64,000 bases of DNA from Pseudomonas crudilactis (GTDB taxonomy: Bacteria; Pseudomonadota; Gammaproteobacteria; Pseudomonadales; Pseudomonadaceae), in contig NZ_WXVV01000001.1 in the NCBI RefSeq assembly GCF_013433315.1, positions 62,001-126,000 of the forward strand. Direction: 5' to 3'. Positions 43,214 through 51,201 of this stretch are shown here, piece by piece. The notes beneath the pieces are model-generated. The model worked only from the letters and a program-made list of their open reading frames with translations. It searched no databases and was not told where the DNA came from. Every line of letters starts with the position of its first letter. Position 1 is the stretch's first letter. The position numbers were made by a program, and so were the translations under genes.

Positions 43214-43675
43214 CTAGCGGTTTGCACCTGAAGAAAGCGTGGAATCGGATGAGGCCGGCTCCGCCAGTTCCTTGAGCGTCGGGTCGGCCAGCATCAGAAA
43301 ATCCGCCAATCGCGGCAGATTGATTTTCGAGACCAGACGCATCCAGCGTTGCGGATGCGGGGTGAAGAAGGTCTTCGACCACTGATGATCATCACTGGGG
43401 TTGAAAATCAACAGGTGACGAATCAGCGGGTTTTCCCCAAAAAAATCGAGCGGATCCATTGCCATCTCGTTGAGCAACTCAGCATTGACGACGACCAGGC
43501 TGAGCCGTTGGGGGCAGTAATACGTCAGTATTCTCAGGTCACGATAAGTACAGACGTTCACTACGCTGAGACAGCCCAGCTTGTTGAACTGTTGTTCAAT
43601 CGACAGACCTCTACGCACGTCGTTATCGGCGATCAGGATCCGCAAGGATCGACTTCGGTTATTTTCAAGAAACAT
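43214..43675 (-). CDS. Degenerate (pseudo-) receiver-domain protein
   Basis: A 153-residue protein with a receiver-like N-terminal part: LRILIADNDVRRGLSIEQQFNKLG keeps the first acidic residues (Asp17, Asp19 region), but the phospho-acceptor position in LVVVNAELLNE is Asn64 instead of Asp. The expected Lys is not recognisable either. It should therefore not be phosphorylated in the normal way. The C-terminal 40 residues (LADPTLKELAEPASSDSTLSSG) are polar. It lies between the chemoreceptor and a pilin-like gene, with proximal and distal RcsB-like boxes upstream. AAAGGTG precedes the ATG. Function unknown; a docking partner of the Roc signalling proteins is a guess. Confidence 0.7.
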   Translation of the reverse strand: MFLENNRSRSLRILIADNDVRRGLSIEQQFNKLGCLSVVNVCTYRDLRILTYYCPQRLSLVVVNAELLNEMAMDPLDFFGENPLIRHLLIFNPSDDHQWSKTFFTPHPQRWMRLVSKINLPRLADFLMLADPTLKELAEPASSDSTLSSGANR

Positions 43676-43737
43676 CGGACACCTTTGGCAGCTCCATTCT
43701 TCCTTTCAAGAAAATAACCAAGGGCCAACCAGTCCGA

Positions 43738-43755
43738 TATGAGACTTGTCTCAAA
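43738..43755 (-). promoter_or_regulatory. RcsB-like dyad box before the pseudo-receiver gene (proximal class)
   Basis: Minus-strand TTTGAGACAAGTCTCATA with the perfect 6-bp core TGAGAC/GTCTCA (43740-43753). After exactly 21 bases the minus strand has TATTTT (43716-43711), a -10-like hexamer. It matches the box at 50439-50456 at 15 of 18 bases. Confidence 0.65.
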
Positions 43756-43906
43756 ATGAGCACGGGGATCGCTGAACGAAAACCACACTTTGCTGACAAG
43801 CCCGCGCTAGCGGGGCACGGCATGGTTCAAAGTCTTTGGAGGGAGGGGTTTTGCAGCGGTGGCGAGCGGCGCAATGCCAGAAGCGCGGGACGGTTGTGTA
43901 CGAACC

Positions 43907-43918
43907 AGACAATTCTCA
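43907..43918. promoter_or_regulatory. RcsB-like box (distal class) upstream of the pseudo-receiver gene
   Basis: Minus-strand TGAGAATTGTCT, identical over 12 bases to the boxes at 40675-40686 and 50349-50360. The 309-base gap 43676-43984 contains the two boxes and a terminator hairpin (43926-43961) and no supported gene. Confidence 0.5.
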
Positions 43919-43925
43919 TTATTAA

Positions 43926-43961
43926 CGCCCCTTGTTGTCAGTAACCTTGAAACAAGGGGCG
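43926..43961 (-). terminator. Terminator-like hairpin after the pilin-like gene
   Basis: CGCCCCTTGTT (43926-43936) pairs perfectly with AACAAGGGGCG (43951-43961), 11 pairs, around a 14-base loop, just downstream of the minus-strand pilin-like gene. The following minus-strand bases TTAATAAT are AT-rich. Confidence 0.65.
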
Positions 43962-43984
43962 CAAACTCATTCTTTCTCAGTCCA

Positions 43985-44362
43985 TCAAGGCAGCGTCAGC
44001 GTCACGACGTAATTGCCAGTCATTATCGGGTGGCCCTTGTTGTCCGTGAGCAGCAAACGCTGGTCGTAATATTTTTCCTGCTCGTGGGAATCGGCAATCA
44101 TCTTCACGAACACTTGCTGGCGCGGCTCACCCCGGCCTGCCGCACTGACGTTAGTCACCGAGAATATCTGACCGGTGCTCGCCTGCGGACAATCAAGCAG
44201 CTCGACAGAAGCATGGCTGGCGCCACTCGCCGTGCAACTTGCCTCAACAATCCGTCCATTGAAGCGAATCACTCCGCTGACGGGCGCAGACTGGGCCGCG
44301 CTGACGGTGTCAAAACCCAGCAGGCAGAGACAGGCAATCAATAAAGGACGTCGAATGATCAT
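43985..44362 (-). CDS. Small pilin-like (fimbrial subunit-type) protein
   Basis: A 125-residue secreted protein: signal peptide MIIRRPLLIACLCLLGFDTVSAA, then a fimbrial-subunit-like beta-sandwich with the paired Cys of type 1 pilins (VEASCTASG and LLDCPQAS), GVIRFNGRIVEASC being the classic N-terminal block, and a C-terminal YVVTLTLP that fits a donor-strand groove. It is shorter than normal major pilins (about 100 mature residues). It could be a minor or tip-linking subunit, or a pilus terminator. GGAG precedes the ATG. It lies 104 bases downstream of the sensor kinase gene. Confidence 0.75.
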   Translation of the reverse strand: MIIRRPLLIACLCLLGFDTVSAAQSAPVSGVIRFNGRIVEASCTASGASHASVELLDCPQASTGQIFSVTNVSAAGRGEPRQQVFVKMIADSHEQEKYYDQRLLLTDNKGHPIMTGNYVVTLTLP

Positions 44363-44466
44363 CGCGAAACTCCATGGTTATTAACCAAGGTATCGCCCGT
44401 TGCAAAATGATCTTTAACGTCCCCTTCAATGCAGGGCCAGTCAGCAGGGCCCTGCGTCAATACGGA

Positions 44467-47400
44467 TTACAGCTCGACCCGTTTGATTTTCTTGATCAGA
44501 TCAGCCTGTGCATGCTCAAGCTTCAACGCGCTGCGATTGATATCCAGTGGATCGATGACCGGCGCTTCGCACTCGGCCTCAAGCTCGTTACACGCCTCGA
44601 TGACCTGATGCTCGGCGACGATGCGCGCCGCGCCCTTGATCCGATGTGCCAGGTCAGCCAACAACCCGGGATCGCTTTCGGGTATCAGCGAATGCAGCTC
44701 CTCCAGATCCTTCTCACAACTCGACAGCGCCTCGCGCAGCAGTTCTTTCATCATGTCGAGGTCGCCTCCGGTGAGCTCGTTCAGACGCTCGCGAATCGAT
44801 CCCAGCTCCTTGGTACCCGTCGCAGGCGGGCTCTCAACTGGCTCGGTTTCGACATCTTTTTCCCAGCCGGCAAGCAGGGTCGACAAGGTGCTGAGGCTGA
44901 TCGGTTTGAACAGACAGTCATCCATCCCCGCCTCTCGGCATTTCACTTTTTCTTCCGGCTGCGCGTTGGCTGTGAAGCCCAAGACGATACACGGCGCGCC
45001 ACCACTGTCGCGTTCGTCCTGGCGGATGGTGCGGGCCAGTTCATAGCCGTTCATGACCGGCATGTTGCAGTCCGTGATGACAATGTCGAACGGCTCAGAG
45101 CGCCACAATGCCAATGCCTGCGCACCATCGGCAGCATCACGCACCGCCTGACCAAGAAAGCTGAGCTGCTGCGTCAGTAACAGGCGGTTGGCGCTCTGGT
45201 CATCCACTACCAGAATCCGCAGCGTCGGCACTGGCTTGTCCTGGACAACCGAGACAGGCAGCACCTTGCCGCCGAGCGGGCTGAGGATATTGAAGAACAG
45301 CGACACTTCCAGGCAGGTGCCCTTGCCCAAGGTGCTGGTTATATTCAGTCGCCCGCCCATCAACTCGCACAACGAGCGTGAAATCGCCAACCCCAGACCG
45401 GTGCCGCCCCGGTTCGAGGGGCCGTGATTGGCTTGCGAAAACGGCTGGAACAGGTTCTGCAGATCAGCGCTGGAAATGCCGATGCCTGTGTCCTCGACTT
45501 TCAAGTCGACCTGCAACCGTTCGTCAGCAAGGCGTTGGCCGCGTATAGAGACGCTGACATGCCCGGTATCGGTAAACTTGATGGCATTGCCGACCAGGTT
45601 CGAGAGCACCTGCTGGAAGCGCATCGGATCAACCAGTACGTCACAGCCGACAGTGGCGTCGATATCGAGTTTCAATACCAGGCTCTTCTGCCTGGCCAGG
45701 CCGTCGAACACCCGCGCCACGGACTCCACCAGTTCGCGCAGGTTGGCGCGTTTCGGCGAAAGACTGACATGCCCAGACTCGATGCGAACCACATCGAGAA
45801 TGTCGCCGATCAGCTCCAGCAGGCCTTTGGCCGAGTCGTAGGCCACTTCAATCGCCGGTCGATCGAAGTGGCCCTGCTCGGCGCGCTTGAGTGTGAGTTC
45901 AAGCATGCCGATCACGGCGCTCATCGGCGTACGGATTTCGTGGCTCATGGTCGCCAGGAATGTGGTTTTGGCGCGGCTCGACTCATCGGCCAGCTCTTTC
46001 GCCGAACGCAACTCTTCGATCAGTTCGCGGCGCTCGCTGATGTCGATCCAGCCGCAGATCACGCCTCTGACTTCGCCCGTCGTGTCGTGATAAGGCTGGA
46101 TCCAGTGATAAATGATCAGCCGCGTTTCACCGACATGCAGCGTGCGATCCACCTCGTAAGGTTCGTCCCGCTCGATGACACGCAGATAGTCATCGTGAAA
46201 TTGCAACGCTTCCTGGCGATTGCGCTTGCCGCTTTCGAGCACGGTCTTTCCGATCACGTCCTTTTCCAGCAGGCCAAACGTTTGCAGATAATTGTTATTG
46301 CAGGTGACAAGCCGGCCTTCCCGATCGCGAACGTAAATGGGATGCGGCGTGCCGTTGATCAGCGCCCCCATGAACTTCAGTTGATCGCCGAGCAAGCGCT
46401 CTGCCCGACTGCGCTCGCGGATCTGCCGGCGAATATAGAAATTCCACGCCAGCGATCCGAGGATAATCAAGAAAGCGCCAGCGCTGATCTGGTAGATCAA
46501 CGTCTTGTAATCGCGCCATGACAAGCCCGAGAACGCAGCAATGGGGCGCCAACGGTTGAGGATTACGTCCAGCTCATCGGGTGGAATGCTCAGCAGAGCC
46601 TTGTTCAGAATGCTGACCAGTTCGGTATCGGCACGTCGGGCGGCGAAGGCGAGAAAACCCTTGTTCATGCCGACGATGTTGGAGATGCGCAAACTGTCAC
46701 TGTAGATGTGAGCGATGTAATAGCGCGCACTGTGCAGCGTGGTAATCATCGCGTCTGCTCGCCCATCCTTCACGTCAGCCAGAGCGCCGAGCACTGTCTC
46801 GTTGTCGACAATTTCAATGTCGGGATAATCCTTGAGCAGCTCACGCTCTGCGGAGCTCTCGGGGACGGCGACGCGCTTGCCGCGTAGCTCCTGCAGGCTT
46901 GAAGGCGCGCCAGCTTCCTTGGCGGTGACGATCACAAAGGGACTGGCGAGGAACGGGTGGGTGAAACGCATACCGACTTCACGGGAGACGGTTGGCGTCA
47001 GCAACGAGATATCAGCGCTGCCATCAAGCAGGCGCGTGCTCAAGCTGGAAAAACTGTCGGTGCGCTCTACATCGATCTGCAAACCAGTGCGCCGCTGAAT
47101 CAGTTCCAGCAGATCGGCGCCGATTCCGCCAAAGTTGCCATCGCCATCAAAGAACGCAAATGGCGCTTGGTCGTCATTGATCACGAACCGCGCGACCGGG
47201 TGCAGCTCAAGCCAGCGTGCTTCGCCGGGTGTCAGATCGATACGTTTGGGTGTCAGTGCCCCGCCGCCACCGGACCAGCGCTTGGTGATTTCGGCTATCT
47301 TGCCCTCACCAATCGACTCAATGACCGAGTCGATCAGACGCAACAATTGATCATTCCCTCGGCGCAGGGCAAAGCTGAAACCGTTGGTTTGCGTTTTGAC

Positions 47401-48099
47401 GAAAGAGTGCAGGCGCACATAGTTGAAGTAGTTGAGGTTGATCAGATAGTTGCTGGACACCGTGTCGCCCAGAAACAGATCGACTTTGCCAAACGCCAGC
47501 GCAGCCAGTGCTAACTCGTTCGACGGGAAAAGCACGAACTCGGCGTTGGGATACAAGCCATGCAACTGACTGGATGGCAGGTAATCGTCGGCAACCGCAA
47601 TACGCAAACCGGCCAGATTGGCCGGCATCGGTCGCCGATCATCGCCGCGCATGAACATCGCCGGCAGGTCTTCGACATAAGGTTTGCTGAGCGTGACGAG
47701 ACCGTCGATCAACTCGAAACTGTTGGAGCTGCCCAACATGTCGATGTCGCCGCGTTCAAGCGCCGCCATGGCGTCGCGACGGTCAGGATAAGCCTTGACG
47801 GTAACGTCGACATGCAAGGCCTGGCCGATAATGCAGGCAATGTCGGCGGCAATCCCCTCATAACGCGTACCGCTTGCGGTCATCACATAGGGCGGAAAAT
47901 CCGGAAGCGCCGATCCCAATACGAGGCTGCGTTTCTGCCGTAGCCAACTCCAGTCTTCATTGCCCAGATCGACTTGCACCTCCTTGCAGTCCGATCGACC
48001 GAACACCTGCAGAGTGCGCGGCTCTGCTGCCCACAACGACCCGCTACCGAACACGAAAAGCACACTGACTAGCAAAACACCGCGCAACAGATGAAACAT
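44467..48099 (-). CDS. Unorthodox hybrid sensor histidine kinase with two periplasmic solute-binding domains (RocS/BvgS-like)
   Basis: A 1210-residue inner-membrane sensor. Order: signal peptide (1-24), two type-3 solute-binding domains in the periplasm (about 50-280 and 295-520), one membrane helix (about 536-556), PAS (575-690), HisKA with His720 (ATMSHEIRTPMSAVIGML), ATPase (GTGLGLAISRSL), a receiver with Asp1010 (VITDCNMPVM) and an HPt domain with His1152 (LAHRIKGAARIV). This is the BvgS/RocS1 plan with a four-step His-Asp-His-Asp relay to a separate regulator. It is 7 bases after the RR gene and in the same transcript. The ligand is unknown. Confidence 0.93.
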   Translation of the reverse strand: MFHLLRGVLLVSVLFVFGSGSLWAAEPRTLQVFGRSDCKEVQVDLGNEDWSWLRQKRSLVLGSALPDFPPYVMTASGTRYEGIAADIACIIGQALHVDVTVKAYPDRRDAMAALERGDIDMLGSSNSFELIDGLVTLSKPYVEDLPAMFMRGDDRRPMPANLAGLRIAVADDYLPSSQLHGLYPNAEFVLFPSNELALAALAFGKVDLFLGDTVSSNYLINLNYFNYVRLHSFVKTQTNGFSFALRRGNDQLLRLIDSVIESIGEGKIAEITKRWSGGGGALTPKRIDLTPGEARWLELHPVARFVINDDQAPFAFFDGDGNFGGIGADLLELIQRRTGLQIDVERTDSFSSLSTRLLDGSADISLLTPTVSREVGMRFTHPFLASPFVIVTAKEAGAPSSLQELRGKRVAVPESSAERELLKDYPDIEIVDNETVLGALADVKDGRADAMITTLHSARYYIAHIYSDSLRISNIVGMNKGFLAFAARRADTELVSILNKALLSIPPDELDVILNRWRPIAAFSGLSWRDYKTLIYQISAGAFLIILGSLAWNFYIRRQIRERSRAERLLGDQLKFMGALINGTPHPIYVRDREGRLVTCNNNYLQTFGLLEKDVIGKTVLESGKRNRQEALQFHDDYLRVIERDEPYEVDRTLHVGETRLIIYHWIQPYHDTTGEVRGVICGWIDISERRELIEELRSAKELADESSRAKTTFLATMSHEIRTPMSAVIGMLELTLKRAEQGHFDRPAIEVAYDSAKGLLELIGDILDVVRIESGHVSLSPKRANLRELVESVARVFDGLARQKSLVLKLDIDATVGCDVLVDPMRFQQVLSNLVGNAIKFTDTGHVSVSIRGQRLADERLQVDLKVEDTGIGISSADLQNLFQPFSQANHGPSNRGGTGLGLAISRSLCELMGGRLNITSTLGKGTCLEVSLFFNILSPLGGKVLPVSVVQDKPVPTLRILVVDDQSANRLLLTQQLSFLGQAVRDAADGAQALALWRSEPFDIVITDCNMPVMNGYELARTIRQDERDSGGAPCIVLGFTANAQPEEKVKCREAGMDDCLFKPISLSTLSTLLAGWEKDVETEPVESPPATGTKELGSIRERLNELTGGDLDMMKELLREALSSCEKDLEELHSLIPESDPGLLADLAHRIKGAARIVAEHQVIEACNELEAECEAPVIDPLDINRSALKLEHAQADLIKKIKRVEL

Positions 48100-48106
48100 A
48101 AGCGAG

Positions 48107-48814
48107 TTATCCCTGGTTGTCGGCTGTCAGGCTGTGCTGCAACTTGAACAGCTCTGCATCACCACGAATGCCAAGCTTTTTGAAAGCGGCCTGTTTTTGC
48201 CCACTGATGGTTTTGCGACTGCGCGAGAACTTCAAAGCGATCTGCGTCACCCCCATACCCTCGAGGCAGCAGCGCAAGACTTCTTTCTCTTTCGGCGACA
48301 GCAGAGGATTGCTCAGAAAATCGTCGCTGTGCGCCGCGCCGTCATCATTGCTACCAGCAGGCTCATCGACTGACACAGGCAGCACATCAAGTTCGAAGGC
48401 CATTGCCTGCGACAGGTACAACTGGCCGGACGCTGCGCAGCGGATGCCGGTGATCAGGTCATCGACTGGCTGGGACTTGCCGAAGAATCCGCTGACGCCC
48501 GCTCCGATCGCCATGTTCACTACTGCCGGGCGCTCTTCGGAGGATGAGACGAGGATGCGCATGCCCGGATATTGCTTGCGCAGCAGGCGAATCAGATTAA
48601 GCCCGTCCAGCTCGCCATCGTGCAGCTTGTAGTCGAGTATCAGCAGGTCGATTTCGGTCTCGCGCAATCCAGCGAGCAACTGCGCACTGCTCGCGTACAC
48701 GCCCACGACACTGAACTCGGCTTCGCGCGTCAGCCGCGATTTCATCGCCAGACGTATGAGCGAGTGATCATCAAGGATGGCAACGCGTAACGGATTCACG
48801 ACTGACCAATGCAT
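48107..48814 (-). CDS. NarL/FixJ-family response regulator (RocA/RcsB-like)
   Basis: A 235-residue transcription factor. The receiver has acidic residues DD at 15-16 and phospho-acceptor Asp61 (LLILDYKLHDGE). The C-terminal LuxR-type HTH is at about 165-225 (LSPKEKEVLRCCLEGMGVTQIALKFSRSRKTISGQKQAAFKKLG), with the SRKTISGQKQ... recognition helix typical of RcsB/EvgA-like proteins. It should receive phosphate from the sensor downstream. The ATG at 48814 has GGAG six bases before it; an ATG four codons upstream lacks one. The dyad boxes of the locus are its likely targets. In P. aeruginosa the counterpart RocA1 drives cupB/cupC fimbriae. Confidence 0.9.
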   Translation of the reverse strand: MHWSVVNPLRVAILDDHSLIRLAMKSRLTREAEFSVVGVYASSAQLLAGLRETEIDLLILDYKLHDGELDGLNLIRLLRKQYPGMRILVSSSEERPAVVNMAIGAGVSGFFGKSQPVDDLITGIRCAASGQLYLSQAMAFELDVLPVSVDEPAGSNDDGAAHSDDFLSNPLLSPKEKEVLRCCLEGMGVTQIALKFSRSRKTISGQKQAAFKKLGIRGDAELFKLQHSLTADNQG

Positions 48815-48988
48815 GAACAGCTCCATGATGAGGAGGGTTGAAGGATCATCAGCACTTGGCAACCGCAGCCGATCCCGGGCATCACCGAAGCATTCAGGTG
48901 CATCTGATTGATTTCTCGTCACATGATGATTGTTTTGAAGACGTGACGAAATAGGGCTTTGTCCCAAAAGTCAGACCGCGCGCGCGGA

Positions 48989-50209
48989 TCAAAGGTCGGA
49001 CGTGCCTATTGCCCGGCGCCAGGACGATTTTTGCCCCTCAAAACGCCAATCGACCAGATGCGCCCAATTCATGGGTCGAGCATAGAAGAAGCCCTGCCCC
49101 CACTGGCAACCGAGTCGAGCCAGGTGATGGACCTGATCTGCGGTTTCAATGCCTTCTGCGACCACTCGCATGTCCAGCTCGCGCGCCAAGGCCAGTGCAC
49201 CGTGGATAACTGCACTGTAGCGAGCCTGCTGGAAATTCTGCACGAAACCGGCGTCGAGTTTGATTTCGTTGAACGGCATCTGACACAGTCGTTCCAGCGA
49301 AGAATAGCCGACACCGAAATCATCGATCGCCAGGCTGAAGCCGAGCATGCGCAGACGCACCATGTTTTCCATGCTGATCTCGGGCATCTGCAGCAGACCG
49401 GTTTCCGTCAGCTCGAATATGAGCCCGGCTGGCGAGGCGCCGTGAATGCGCAACAGCGCCTTGATCCGGTCGACGAGATTCGGGTTGGCCATCTGCGTGA
49501 CGTCGAGATTGAAGGCGAGCTTGAACGGCTTGCCGTGGGACTGCACGAAACGCTGCAGACTCAGGCCTTGCGTGAGCAGGCTGAAAAACATTTCGTCGAG
49601 CAGTCCGCAACGCTCGATCGTTGGCAGAAACATACCCGGTGAAAGCAACCCGCGACTGGGGCTTTGCCAGCGCACCAGCACCTCGGCGCCATCCACCTCA
49701 CCACTGCGCAGGTGAAACTTGGGCTGGAAGTACGCGCGAAATTCCTGCCGGCGTATCGCTTCCAGTACTTCGTTCTCCGTAGGCTGATCGAGATGACTTT
49801 CCGCCAGTTTGGCATCGACCTGGCTGTGCGGCCGATAGCGAGCCAGCAATGGCGCCAGTACATCTACCATCAAGGGCTTGCCGACACTGCCAAGCAATTC
49901 CAGGCCCTGCAACGTGACAATTCGATCGACCGTGCGTAACAAGTCTTCAGGCAATGAACTGCAGATGATCACTGCGCGTATCAATCCGGCCTCTCTCGCC
50001 AGGCGCAAAAAGGTCAAACCATCCATCCCGGCCATGCTCAAGTCACACAACGCAACGTCCACACCTCCTGCCTGGGAGATCACAGCCAGCGCATCCTTGC
50101 CGTCAGCCGCCTGAAAGATATTTTTGTAACCCAGACTATTAAGCGCGCTGACCGCAGCCGTGCGCTGGAAGGCGTGATCTTCCAATACCAATATACGAAG
50201 CGTGTTCAC
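48989..50209 (-). CDS. Response regulator with EAL-type phosphodiesterase domain (RocR-like)
   Basis: A 406-residue protein: receiver (Asp56 in LCDLSMAG) and a C-terminal c-di-GMP phosphodiesterase domain (about 150-400). The signature is EVL (Glu176 in GAEVLVRW) instead of EAL; catalytic residues Asn234, Glu266, Asp296-Asp297 (IDDFGVGYSS), Lys317 and Glu352 are all present, so c-di-GMP hydrolysis is expected. In P. aeruginosa the RocR counterpart opposes RocA1 by competing for phosphate from RocS1 and lowers fimbrial expression. It is in the same strand as rocA-like and the sensor, but 174 bases upstream of the RR start. Confidence 0.92.
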   Translation of the reverse strand: MNTLRILVLEDHAFQRTAAVSALNSLGYKNIFQAADGKDALAVISQAGGVDVALCDLSMAGMDGLTFLRLAREAGLIRAVIICSSLPEDLLRTVDRIVTLQGLELLGSVGKPLMVDVLAPLLARYRPHSQVDAKLAESHLDQPTENEVLEAIRRQEFRAYFQPKFHLRSGEVDGAEVLVRWQSPSRGLLSPGMFLPTIERCGLLDEMFFSLLTQGLSLQRFVQSHGKPFKLAFNLDVTQMANPNLVDRIKALLRIHGASPAGLIFELTETGLLQMPEISMENMVRLRMLGFSLAIDDFGVGYSSLERLCQMPFNEIKLDAGFVQNFQQARYSAVIHGALALARELDMRVVAEGIETADQVHHLARLGCQWGQGFFYARPMNWAHLVDWRFEGQKSSWRRAIGTSDL

Positions 50210-50348
50210 AAACCGGGAACCTCTTTCTATCAGCCATTAATAGCGAAAAGCCTGAATCATCTTCCAACAGAAAGATTGCTCACAAACTTTGCATTGACTG
50301 AGAATTTCTGCGTCCGCGAATACTAACCAGACAGAGCCCGTGCGACTT

Positions 50349-50362
50349 TGAGAATTGTCTCA
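50349..50362. promoter_or_regulatory. RcsB-like box (distal class), pilin promoter
   Basis: TGAGAATTGTCTCA (50349-50362), with TGAGAATTGTCT identical to the boxes at 40675-40686 and 43907-43918. The 321-base gap 50210-50530 holds this box, the proximal box at 50439-50456 and AT-rich promoter DNA between divergent phosphodiesterase and pilin genes. Confidence 0.6.
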
Positions 50363-50438
50363 TTTAGTCCGCCATACAATTGACTGAAAATATAAACACG
50401 CACTTCCGATATTGCTGAATAACTCGCACTTGCCACGC

Positions 50439-50456
50439 TTTAAGACAAATCTCAAA
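50439..50456 (+). promoter_or_regulatory. RcsB-like dyad box at the pilin promoter (proximal class)
   Basis: TTTAAGACAAATCTCAAA; the first 8 bases are identical to the box at 40779. After exactly 21 bases comes TAACAT (50478-50483), a -10-like hexamer, so the box would overlap the -35 region of the fimbrial operon promoter. Confidence 0.65.
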
Positions 50457-50530
50457 GACCCACCGCTATCACCGACCTAACATGGCCTGGCATTTCAATG
50501 CAGCACTTCACAATAACTTCGGATATAAAC

Positions 50531-51133
50531 ATGAAAAAGTTCGCTTTCGCAGTACTCACTCTTTCCGTACTGGCTGCCTCCACTGGCGCACTGGCTGAAG
50601 AAGCCGCTAAAGCCGTCAAGGGCGGCAGCGGTCAAATCAGTTTCACCGGCGTCATCAACAACGACGCGTGCTCGGTAGATGGCGCTTCGGGTAACGACAA
50701 GATGATCGCTGTGGACATGGGCAGCGTATCGATCAAAGACATGGGCACCGATTCTGCCCCGGGTGCTGGTCGCGTGGCTGCCAACGATTTCAACCTGAAA
50801 GTGAACTGCAACGCCGGCACCAAAGTGTCGATGCTGTTCAAACCAACCGTAAACGGTGGTTCGGGCCTGGTTGATGGCAAGAAAGTTCTCAAGCTGCAAG
50901 GTACTGATGCGGCCAAAGGCGTAGGTATCGCGCTGCTGGACAGCAACGGCCAGTTGATCGACCTGAGCTCTGAAGCCACTGCCAAAGTACAGACCAGTCT
51001 GACCGGCGACGGCACCACTGGCGGCGACGGCACCCTGTCGTTCGCAGCCGCTTACGTCACCACCGGCGACAAGACCACCGCTACTGCAGGTACCGGTAAC
51101 GCCACTCTGCCGTTCGTTCTCGAATACGAATAA
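50531..51133 (+). CDS. Major fimbrial subunit (chaperone-usher pilin, CupC1/type 1-like)
   Basis: A 200-residue pilin. Signal peptide MKKFAFAVLTLSVLAASTGALA is followed by GQISFTGVINNDACSVDG and LKVNCNAG, the disulfide pair of type 1-like pilins, and the end ATLPFVLEYE fits the alternating hydrophobic donor strand ending. It is polymerised on the cell surface by the chaperone and usher encoded next. The start was taken at the signal peptide ATG 50531; an upstream in-frame ATG (50498) is less likely. RcsB-like boxes lie upstream, so it is expected to be switched by the Roc system. Confidence 0.9.
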   Translation: MKKFAFAVLTLSVLAASTGALAEEAAKAVKGGSGQISFTGVINNDACSVDGASGNDKMIAVDMGSVSIKDMGTDSAPGAGRVAANDFNLKVNCNAGTKVSMLFKPTVNGGSGLVDGKKVLKLQGTDAAKGVGIALLDSNGQLIDLSSEATAKVQTSLTGDGTTGGDGTLSFAAAYVTTGDKTTATAGTGNATLPFVLEYE

Positions 51134-51201
51134 GCAGCACGCAATACCTGGACGGGGCCGCTGTGCCTCGTCCTTCCCCACCAGATCAATCGGTGAAAAC
51201 T

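Noticed and set aside
43756..43944. 62-codon frame in the pseudo-receiver/pilin-like intergenic region
   Set aside because: No ribosome site, no recognisable feature, and it covers regulatory boxes and part of a terminator hairpin.
45424..46521. 365-codon frame antisense to the hybrid sensor kinase
   Set aside because: Shadow of the kinase domains; no ribosome site and no motif.
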